Of a stretch of 64,000 nt of DNA, positions 57,867-64,000 are shown piece by piece (position 1 is the first letter of the stretch; each line of letters begins with the position of its first letter). Made by a program: the position numbers and the translations under genes. The notes beneath the pieces were generated by a model that worked only from the letters and a program-made list of their open reading frames with translations, was not told the origin of the DNA and ran no database searches. Location of the stretch: the NCBI RefSeq assembly GCF_026627445.1, contig NZ_JAPNLJ010000004.1, forward strand, positions 186,001 to 250,000. Reading direction: 5' to 3'. Origin of the DNA: Streptomyces sp. H27-H1 (GTDB lineage Bacteria; Actinomycetota; Actinomycetes; Streptomycetales; Streptomycetaceae).

Positions 57867-60371
57867 ATGGCCGTGACCGATGCCGATCAGGTCCGCAACG
57901 ACGCCGTAGAGACGGCCCTGGGCAAGCTGGACCTCGACACCAAGGCCCGGCTCCTGGCCGGCCAGGACATGTGGTCCCTGCCCGCCGTCCCCGAGATCGG
58001 GCTGAAGTCCCTGGTCATGTCCGACGGCCCCATCGGTGTGCGCGGAGTGCGCTGGACCGCCGACGACCCGTCGATCGCCCTGCCCTCCCCGACCGCGCTC
58101 GCCGCCGCGTGGGACCCCGAGCTCGCCCGCCGGGCCGGCCGCCTCCTCGCCCAGGAGGCCCGCCGCAAGGGCGTCCACGTCCTCCTCGCACCCACCGTCA
58201 ACCTGCACCGCTCCCCGCTCGGCGGCCGGCACTTCGAGTGCTACTCCGAGGACCCCTACCTCACCGGCGCGATCGGCAGCGGCTACGTGAACGGCGTCCA
58301 GGACGGCGGTGTCGGCACCACCGTCAAGCACTTCGTCGGCAACGACGCCGAGACCGACCGGTTCACCGTCAACAGCGTCATCGCCCCGCGCCCGCTGCGC
58401 GAGCTCTACCTGGCGCCCTTCGAGGCCATCGTCGCGGGCGCCCACCCGTGGGGCATCATGACCGCCTACAACGAGGTCAACGGCACGACCATGACCGAGC
58501 ACCGGTACCTCGTCAACGAGGTCCTGCGCGGCGAATGGGGCTTCGACGGCTACAACGTCTCCGACTGGATGGCCGCCCGTTCCACCGCCGGCGACATCCT
58601 CGGCGGCATGGACGTGGCCATGCCCGGTCCCGTCACCGTCTACGGAGCGCCGCTCGCCGACGCCGTCCGCGCCGGCGAGGTCCCCGAGTCCGCCGTCGAC
58701 GACGCCGTCCGCAACGTCCTGCGCCTCGCCGCCCGGGTCGGCATCCTGGAGGGCGCCCCCGCCGCGGTCGGCGAGGTCCCGGCTCCCATCGACGGCCAGG
58801 CGCTGGCCCGCGAGCTGGCCGCCCGCGGTTTCGTCCTCGTACGCAACGAGTCCGCCATCGAGGAGTCCGCGTTCGGGGAGTCCGCGTCCGGGGAGTCCGC
58901 GTCCGAGGGGAAGCGCGCACTGCCCCTCGACACCACCCCCGGCCGCACCGTCGCCCTCATCGGCGCCGCCGCCCGCGACGCCCGGGTCCTCGGCGGCGGC
59001 AGCGCCACCGTCTTCCCCGAGCGGATCGTCTCCCCGCTGGACGGACTGACCGCGGCCCTTCCCGAAGGCTCCCTGACCTTCGCGGTCGGCGCCGACCCCA
59101 GCGACGAACTGATCCCCGCCGACAAGGGCTTCGAGCTCCGCGCGATCTGCCGGGACGCCTCCGGAGCCGTCATCGGGACGGGATCGCTGCCCACCGGCCA
59201 GGTCCAGTGGATCGGCGACGACCTGCCCGAGGGCGTCGGCTACGAGACGATGGCGAGCATCGAGGTCACCGGTACGTTCGTGGCGCGCGACAGCGGCGAG
59301 CACGCCTTCGGCACCCGCGGACTCGGCGCCTTCACCCTCGCGCTGGGCGGCGAGGTCCGCTGGGAGGGTGTCCAGCCGATGGGCAGCGAGGCCGACCCGT
59401 TCGAGGCCTTCTTCGGCGCCCCCAACGAGCGGGCCCGCCTCACCCTCACCGAGGGCGAGGCCGTCGAGGTCTCACTGACCTACCAGGTCCCCGACATGAC
59501 GACCCTGCCGCTCAAGGCGATCATGTTCTCCTTCCTCCACCTCGGCCCGCAGCGCTCCGCCGACGAGCTCATCGCCGAGGCCGTGGAGGCGGCGCGCGCC
59601 GCGGACACCGCCGTCGTGGTCGTCGCCACCACCGAGCGGGTGGAGTCCGAGGGCTTCGACCGCAAGGACCTCACGCTCCCGGGCCGGCAGAACGATCTGG
59701 TGCGCGCCGTCGCCGCCGTCAACCCGAACACCGTGGTCGTCGTCAACGCGGGCTCCCCGGTGGAGCTCCCGTGGCGGGAGGAGGTCGCCGCAGTCCTGCT
59801 GACCTGGTTCCCCGGGCAGGAGGGCGGGGCCGCGCTGGCCGACGTACTCCTCGGCGAGGCGGAGCCGGGCGGGCGGCTGCCCACCACCTGGCCCGCCGAG
59901 TTCGCCGACGCGCCGGTCACCGAGGTCGTACCCACCGAGGGGCGCCTGGAGTACCGCGAGGGGCTCTTCATCGGCTACCGGGCCTACGAGAAGCACGGGA
60001 TCGCCCCGGCCTTCCCCTTCGGACACGGCCTCGGCTACACGGACTGGGCCTACGAGTCCCTGGAGGTCGCCCCCGGCCTGGCGACGGTCCGCGTCACCAA
60101 CACCGGCGCCCGGCCGGGCCGCGAGACCGTACAGGTCTACCTGGCTCCCGTAGCGGACAGCGTCGAGCGTCCGGCGAGCTGGCTGGCCGGCTTCGCGAGC
60201 GTGACCGCCGGCCCCGGCGAGAGCGTCGACGTGGAGATCGTCCTGCCCGAGCGCGCTTTCGAGATCTGGGACCAGCCCTCCCGTTCCTGGCAGCGGATCG
60301 GCGGCAGCTACGAGGTCCGAGCGAGCCGTTCGCACGGCGACACCCGGCTTACGGCGGCTCTCGACCTGTAA
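57867..60371 (+). CDS. Glycoside hydrolase family 3 beta-glucosidase
   Basis: The 834-residue enzyme has no signal peptide, so it acts on imported oligosaccharides. It has the GH3 N-terminal barrel (SDGPIGVRG, APTVNLHRSPLGGRHFECYSEDP, TVKHFVGNDAETDR) with the nucleophile Asp in GYNVSDWMA. The C-terminal domain follows, with a PA14 insertion (about 400-540) and a fibronectin-like end. The catalytic acid/base candidate lies in VVATTERVESEGFDRKDLTLP. A linker near residue 330 has four ESA repeats encoded by 15-bp units. GAGGAGG lies before the ATG. Confidence 0.92.
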   Translation: MAVTDADQVRNDAVETALGKLDLDTKARLLAGQDMWSLPAVPEIGLKSLVMSDGPIGVRGVRWTADDPSIALPSPTALAAAWDPELARRAGRLLAQEARRKGVHVLLAPTVNLHRSPLGGRHFECYSEDPYLTGAIGSGYVNGVQDGGVGTTVKHFVGNDAETDRFTVNSVIAPRPLRELYLAPFEAIVAGAHPWGIMTAYNEVNGTTMTEHRYLVNEVLRGEWGFDGYNVSDWMAARSTAGDILGGMDVAMPGPVTVYGAPLADAVRAGEVPESAVDDAVRNVLRLAARVGILEGAPAAVGEVPAPIDGQALARELAARGFVLVRNESAIEESAFGESASGESASEGKRALPLDTTPGRTVALIGAAARDARVLGGGSATVFPERIVSPLDGLTAALPEGSLTFAVGADPSDELIPADKGFELRAICRDASGAVIGTGSLPTGQVQWIGDDLPEGVGYETMASIEVTGTFVARDSGEHAFGTRGLGAFTLALGGEVRWEGVQPMGSEADPFEAFFGAPNERARLTLTEGEAVEVSLTYQVPDMTTLPLKAIMFSFLHLGPQRSADELIAEAVEAARAADTAVVVVATTERVESEGFDRKDLTLPGRQNDLVRAVAAVNPNTVVVVNAGSPVELPWREEVAAVLLTWFPGQEGGAALADVLLGEAEPGGRLPTTWPAEFADAPVTEVVPTEGRLEYREGLFIGYRAYEKHGIAPAFPFGHGLGYTDWAYESLEVAPGLATVRVTNTGARPGRETVQVYLAPVADSVERPASWLAGFASVTAGPGESVDVEIVLPERAFEIWDQPSRSWQRIGGSYEVRASRSHGDTRLTAALDL
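58848..58907 (+). repeat. In-frame 15-bp repeats in the beta-glucosidase linker
   Basis: Four 15-bp units starting GAGTCCGC follow each other. They encode ESAIE, ESAFG, ESASG and ESASE. They lie in a linker between the barrel and the C-terminal domain, so copy-number changes should be tolerated. Confidence 0.85.
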
Positions 60372-60427
60372 TGGCCTGAAATCACCCGTGCTGTGTCGAT
60401 TGAAAGCCGTGGTGATCGCAAAAGCTG

Positions 60428-60463
60428 GACCGGGGGCGGGCCCTGACACCCGCCCCCGGTCCG
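60428..60463. terminator. 14-bp perfect hairpin between beta-glucosidase and GDSL genes
   Basis: Bases 60428-60441 pair with 60450-60463 around an 8-nt loop. It lies between convergent genes, so it probably works in both directions. Confidence 0.8.
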
Positions 60464-60482
60464 ATCCAATCCAGCTAGGGCG

Positions 60483-61394
60483 TCAACGCGGAGGCTCGGC
60501 GGAGGTCACCTGTCGGTGCGCCAGTTCCGCGAGCCGCGCCTGCCCGCCCTTGCCCGGATGGAACCAGTCCCAGCGGCTCAACTGCTCCGCCGAGAAGGGG
60601 TACTGGAACACCGCGCCGCCGTCGTACCGGCACAGCTCGTCCTTCGCACAGACCTCGCGCAGCGCCTCGTTGTACTCGACCACGCGCGCCCGGACCTTCT
60701 CCCGCCGGGCCGTCGCACCGGCGGCCGCCGAGGTCGGATCGGCGAGCATCGACTGACAGATGCCCAGCTTCCACACCTGCCGCACCATCGGGTCGTCCTT
60801 GCCCTGTTCCCACAGCCGCTGGAGGTCCGGGACGCTGGATACGTACACCTGCGAGGCGGGCGAGGCCGCCCTCAAGTCGGCCAGCGCCTTCTCGAATCCG
60901 GACCGGAAGGCGGCCACCGGAGTCATCGACGAAGCCGACGGCCGGCAGGCGTCGTTCGAGCCCACCATCACCGTGACCAGGCCGGGCTTGTGTTCGGCGG
61001 CCAGGGCCAGCTGCCCCGGCAGGTTCGCCATCCGGGATCCGGTCACCGCGTAGTTCCAGCTGCGCGCGGGCGCTTCGGCCTCGCCGAGCAGCCGGGCCGC
61101 CAGTGAGCGCACCTCGGGGTCGGCGCCGGTGGACCAGGAGGCCTCCGGACAGTCGGCCAGCACCGAACAGGCGTCGAAACCGCGCGTGATGGAGTCGCCC
61201 ACCGCGGCGACCGAGGCCGGCGCGGTGTTCCACCGCGCGGCCGCCTGCGCCCCGCGTTCGCCCCCGGCCTTCGCCCCGTCCGCCGAACACCCCGTCAGCG
61301 CGCCCGCCGCGAAGAGCAGCAGGGCCAGCGCCGCACCCGCACCCGCACCCGCGGAGGTCCGACGCGCGCGGCGGCGTGGGGCGGTGGTGCGCAT
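60483..61394 (-). CDS. SGNH/GDSL-type lipoprotein hydrolase
   Basis: The 303-residue protein has a lipoprotein signal (ALALLLFAAGALTGCSADG; lipobox LTGC). The SGNH motifs are VAAVGDSITRGFDAC (Ser), TGSRMANLPGQL (Gly), VTVMVGSNDACRPS (Asn) and WDWFHPGKGGQ (Asp-x-x-His). It hydrolyses esters at the cell surface. ATG 61394 follows AAGGAGGG. Six cysteines suggest disulfides. Confidence 0.9.
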   Translation of the reverse strand: MRTTAPRRRARRTSAGAGAGAALALLLFAAGALTGCSADGAKAGGERGAQAAARWNTAPASVAAVGDSITRGFDACSVLADCPEASWSTGADPEVRSLAARLLGEAEAPARSWNYAVTGSRMANLPGQLALAAEHKPGLVTVMVGSNDACRPSASSMTPVAAFRSGFEKALADLRAASPASQVYVSSVPDLQRLWEQGKDDPMVRQVWKLGICQSMLADPTSAAAGATARREKVRARVVEYNEALREVCAKDELCRYDGGAVFQYPFSAEQLSRWDWFHPGKGGQARLAELAHRQVTSAEPPR

Positions 61395-61645
61395 GCGGAA
61401 GGTCCCTCCTTCGTCGCCCCGCATCATTCGGGGGCGTCCTGCTGAGTGAATGCTCTGTGTTTTACGGCCCTCGGAGCGACCGTACGTCACACCATGACCC
61501 CCGGCGCACGGTAGCTTTTTCCCGTGGCGTTTCGGCCGCAAGTCCCGCAACGCAATGTCAAATAATTTCCGTTACATTACATCACGTCACATACTGTCCG
61601 TTTTCTGGAGTTTATTCCCGACCTCGTCCCACACTGGAGGTCCCG
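61395..61645. promoter_or_regulatory. AT-rich divergent promoter region before the DUF3145 gene
   Basis: Bases 61550-61625 are unusually AT-rich and contain TTACATTACATCACGTCACATACTGT-like promoter elements in shorter pieces: TTACAT and TACTGT. The region should hold the promoter of the DUF3145 gene (GGAGG before GTG 61646) and that of the GDSL gene on the other strand. Confidence 0.4.
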
Positions 61646-62140
61646 GTGACGACACGTGGAGTCCTGTACGTGCACTCCGCACCGCGCGCGCTCTGTCCGC
61701 ACGTGGAATGGGCTGTTGCGGGGGTGCTCGGGGTGCGGGTGAACCTCGACTGGATCCGTCAGCCCGCCTCCCCGGGCACCTGGAGAGCCGAGTTCTCCTG
61801 GCAGGCCGAGGCCGGTACCGCCTCGAAACTCGCCTCCGCACTGCGCGGCTGGCACCTGCTCCGCTTCGAAGTGACCGCGGACCCCTGTCCGACCGCCGAG
61901 GGCGAGCGCTACAGCTCCACCCCGCAGCTGGGCATCTTCCACGCCGTCACCGGCATGCACGGCGACATCCTGATCCCCGAGGACCGGCTGCGCGCCGCCC
62001 TCGCCCGGTCCGCGCACGGTGAGACGGACCTGGAGGCGGAGATCGCCAAACTGCTCGGCAAACCCTGGGACGACGAGCTCGAGCCCTTCCGCTACGCGGG
62101 CGAGGGCGCCCCGGTCCGCTGGCTCCACCAGGTGGTCTGA
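61646..62140 (+). CDS. DUF3145 domain-containing protein
   Basis: The 164-residue actinobacterial protein begins VTTRGVLYVHSAPRALCPHVEWA and has ASALRGWHLLRFEVTADP, YSSTPQLGIFHAVTGMHGDI and GKPWDDELEPFRYAGEG, all strongly conserved in DUF3145. The function is unknown. This gene next to fabF is conserved in Streptomyces as far as I recall. The GTG follows GGAGG by 5 nt. A perfect 20-bp hairpin separates it from fabF. Confidence 0.9.
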   Translation: MTTRGVLYVHSAPRALCPHVEWAVAGVLGVRVNLDWIRQPASPGTWRAEFSWQAEAGTASKLASALRGWHLLRFEVTADPCPTAEGERYSSTPQLGIFHAVTGMHGDILIPEDRLRAALARSAHGETDLEAEIAKLLGKPWDDELEPFRYAGEGAPVRWLHQVV

Positions 62141-62150
62141 GTACGGCCGA

Positions 62151-62194
62151 ACGCAGAGGGCCCACCCGGATGATTCCGGGTGGGCCCTCTGCGT
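62151..62194. terminator. 20-bp perfect hairpin between DUF3145 and fabF
   Basis: Bases 62151-62170 pair exactly with 62175-62194 around a TGAT loop. It lies between convergent genes and is the longest perfect stem in the window. It should stop transcription from both sides. Confidence 0.9.
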
Positions 62195-62203
62195 GAGCGG
62201 AAC

Positions 62204-63469
62204 TCAGATGCTGCGGAACGCCAGGGTGACGTTGTGGCCACCGAAGCCGAAGGAGTTGTTGATCGCGGAGATCGGGCCCTCCGCCGGGAGCTTGCGGGGC
62301 TCGCCGCGCACGATGTCCGCGTCGATGTCGTCATCGATGTCGTCGAGGTTGATGGTCGGCGGGGCGAGGCGGTGGTACAGCGCCAGCACCGTGGCGACGC
62401 TCTCGATACCGCCGGCACCACCCAGGAGGTGACCGGTCATCGACTTCGTCGCCGAGATCGCGATGTGGTCGAGGTCGTCGCCCAGCACCTTGCGCAGGGC
62501 CTTCAGCTCGGCCGTGTCACCCTGCGGGGTGGACGTGGCGTGCGCGTTCAGGTGGACCAGCTCGGCCGGGTCGAGACCCGTGTTGTCGAGCAGGTTCTGC
62601 ACGGCGGCCGCGACACCGCGGCCGGTGGGCTCCGGCTGCGCGATGTGGTGGCTGTCCGCGGACAGGCCCTGGCCCAGCACCTCGCAGTAGACCCGGGCGC
62701 CGCGCGCGGCGGCGTGCTCGGCGGACTCCAGGACCACGACGCCCGCGCCCTCGCCGAGGACGAAGCCGTCGCGGGCCTTGTCGTACGGGCGGGAGGCCGT
62801 CTCGGGGTTCTCGTTGTTCTTGGACATCGCCATCATGTTGGCGAACGCGGCGATCGGCAGCGGGTGGATGGCCGCCTCGGTGCCGCCGGCGACGACCACG
62901 TCGGCACGGCCGGTGCGGATCATCTCGACGGCGTAGCCGATGGCCTCGGCGCCCGACGCGCAGGCGCTGACCGGAGTGTGCACGCCCGCACGGGCGTTGA
63001 TCTCCAGGCCGACGTTGGCGGACGGGCCGTTGGGCATGAGCATGGGGACGGTGTGCGGGGAGACCCGGCGCACGCCTTTTTCCTTCAGTACGTCGTACTG
63101 GTCGAGCAGGGTGGTCACGCCGCCGATGCCGGAGGCGATGACGGTGCCCAGGCGCTCGGGCGCGATGGCGGCATCCTCGCCCGCCGGGGCGGTGTAACCG
63201 GCGTCGGCCCACGCCTCACGGGCGGCGATGATCGCGAACTGGGCCGAGCGGTCCAGCTTGCGGGCCAGCGGCCGGGGGAGGACCTCACTGGGGTCCACGG
63301 CGGCCGTCGCGGCGATCCGGACCGGGAGTTCGGCGAAGCGCTCACCTTCGAGAGGCTTTACGCCGGAACGGCCGGCAAGCAGACCTTCCCAGGTCGAAGC
63401 GCTGTCGCCACCCAGCGGAGTGGTTGCGCCGATACCGGTGACGACCACGGTGCGATTGGTCGGGCTCAC
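62204..63469 (-). CDS. fabF: Beta-ketoacyl-ACP synthase II
   Basis: The 421-residue condensing enzyme extends fatty acyl chains. The triad is clear: Cys in VSACASGAEA, His in NAHATSTPQGD and His in NSFGFGGHNV, with Lys in SATKSMTGHLLGGAGG. The family start VSPTNRTVVVTGIGATTPLG supports GTG 63469 even though the frame is open upstream. It is downstream of acpP in the fabD-fabH-acpP-fabF cluster order of Streptomyces. Confidence 0.96.
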   Translation of the reverse strand: MSPTNRTVVVTGIGATTPLGGDSASTWEGLLAGRSGVKPLEGERFAELPVRIAATAAVDPSEVLPRPLARKLDRSAQFAIIAAREAWADAGYTAPAGEDAAIAPERLGTVIASGIGGVTTLLDQYDVLKEKGVRRVSPHTVPMLMPNGPSANVGLEINARAGVHTPVSACASGAEAIGYAVEMIRTGRADVVVAGGTEAAIHPLPIAAFANMMAMSKNNENPETASRPYDKARDGFVLGEGAGVVVLESAEHAAARGARVYCEVLGQGLSADSHHIAQPEPTGRGVAAAVQNLLDNTGLDPAELVHLNAHATSTPQGDTAELKALRKVLGDDLDHIAISATKSMTGHLLGGAGGIESVATVLALYHRLAPPTINLDDIDDDIDADIVRGEPRKLPAEGPISAINNSFGFGGHNVTLAFRSI

Positions 63470-63545
63470 AGGAATTCTTTCTCCACGTTTCAGGGGGTGA
63501 ATTGTCACGGCGCCACCGCGGGGTGGCGACAAACGCTCGTCAGGC

Positions 63546-63794
63546 TCAGGCCTGGTGCTTCAGGATGTAGCTCGCCGCGTCACCGACGGTCTTGAGACCC
63601 TTGACGTCCTCGTCCGGGATCTTCACCTCGAAGCGCTCTTCAGCGGCGACGACGACCTCGACCATGGACAGCGAGTCGACGTCCAGGTCGTCGGTGAAGG
63701 ACTTCTCGAGCTGAACGTCCTCGTTCGGGATGCCGGCGATCTCGTTGACGATCTCCGCGAGACCTTCGACGATTTCTTCCTGGGTGAAGGCCAT
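63546..63794 (-). CDS. acpP: Acyl carrier protein
   Basis: The 82-residue carrier has the phosphopantetheine site in DLDVDSLSMVEVVVAAEE (Ser in DSL) and the acidic helices of fatty acid ACPs. The ATG follows AGAAGGAG. It lies between fabH and fabF in the same strand, as expected. Confidence 0.97.
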   Translation of the reverse strand: MAFTQEEIVEGLAEIVNEIAGIPNEDVQLEKSFTDDLDVDSLSMVEVVVAAEERFEVKIPDEDVKGLKTVGDAASYILKHQA

Positions 63795-63856
63795 GTTGGC
63801 GCTCCTTCTATAGCTAGCTGGGTGTCGAACGGAGCCCGGGATGTGGATCCCGGGCC

Positions 63857-64000
63857 CTAGGGGAGGGTAACGACCGTCGCGGCGTAGACGAGTCCCGCCC
63901 CGAAGCCGATGACGAGCGCGGTGTCGCCGCTCTTCGCCGCTCCGGTCGCCAGGAGCCGCTCCATTGCGAGCGGGATCGAGGCGGCGGAGGTGTTGCCGGT
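63857..64000 (-). CDS. fabH: Beta-ketoacyl-ACP synthase III, C-terminal end (partial)
   Basis: The frame enters from the right edge and stops with TAG at 63857-63859, leaving 47 residues: [17 protein letters not shown] (the GNTSAA motif next to the catalytic Asn region of FabH) and [20 protein letters not shown] at the C-terminus. FabH starts fatty acid synthesis from acetyl- or branched acyl-CoA and malonyl-ACP. Only the window edge truncates it. Confidence 0.93.
   Translation of the reverse strand, partial: TGNTSAASIPLAMERLLATGAAKSGDTALVIGFGAGLVYAATVVTLP

Overview
The window is about 64 kb of high-GC actinobacterial chromosome, almost certainly from a Streptomyces. The evidence is the very strong G/C bias at third codon positions, frequent GTG starts, 4-bp start/stop overlaps (ATGA, GTGA), many genes with a TANNNT box about 12 bp before the start codon (leaderless mRNAs), and long perfect G/C hairpins as terminators. 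From memory, gene content and order resemble the Streptomyces coelicolor core between fabF/acpP/fabH and ppdK, including dnaG, hrdA, a fused acetyl-CoA carboxyltransferase and mbl. I could not run an alignment. I see no prophage, insertion sequence or CRISPR array.

Layout. 1-4.6 kb: 3' end of ppdK, a winged-helix regulator, a Tat-exported PhoX-like phosphatase, a truncated haemoglobin and a VOC protein. 4.6-8.9 kb: assimilatory nitrite reductase operon (FAD reductase, nirB, nirD) behind GlnR-like half sites. 9-14.6 kb: ferric-reductase-like flavoprotein, a frameshifted small gene, a TauE/SafE exporter, a DUF2199 protein, a methyltransferase/membrane protein pair and an XRE-cupin regulator. 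14.6-18.1 kb: envelope cluster of class F sortase, wall-type secreted protein, histidine kinase and lipoprotein, with no response regulator. 18.3-26.7 kb: housekeeping genes (dnaG, dgt, ferredoxin-type reductase), siroheme chelatase, a SanA-like protein and an SDR. 26.9-29.1 kb: assimilatory nitrate reductase with GlnR-like half sites. 29.1-30.6 kb: overlapping pair of an AbiEii-type nucleotidyltransferase and an unrecognised two-lobed protein. 30.8-38.2 kb: hrdA, a heterodimeric ABC exporter, a cupin, a sugar kinase and a YtxH protein. 38.3-39.4 kb: two identical tRNA-Asn genes, a CAT-anticodon tRNA and a cold-shock gene.

39.5-45.1 kb: GCS2-type ligase, MFS exporter, divergent cupin/AraC pair sharing an 18-bp palindrome, a gene remnant and the fused carboxyltransferase. 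45.5-48.2 kb: mbl (MreB-like) overlapping a GAF histidine kinase; both appear to have eroded ATP-binding motifs. 48.4-56 kb: secreted lipase, a zinc-ribbon membrane protein, a MarR/reductase/Ohr redox group, an EI24 protein, an oxidoreductase/HxlR pair and a methyltransferase. 56.2-61.4 kb: nitrilase, TetR/GH3 beta-glucosidase pair and a GDSL lipoprotein. 61.6-64 kb: DUF3145 and the end of the fatty acid synthase cluster (fabH, acpP, fabF).

Functional links. Nitrate reductase (26.9 kb), nitrite reductase (4.6-8.9 kb) and the chelatase that makes NirB's siroheme (23.9 kb) form one assimilation pathway spread over 22 kb. The best candidates for undescribed biology are the nucleotidyltransferase/two-lobed protein pair, the orphan kinase-lipoprotein-sortase cluster and the mbl/kinase operon.
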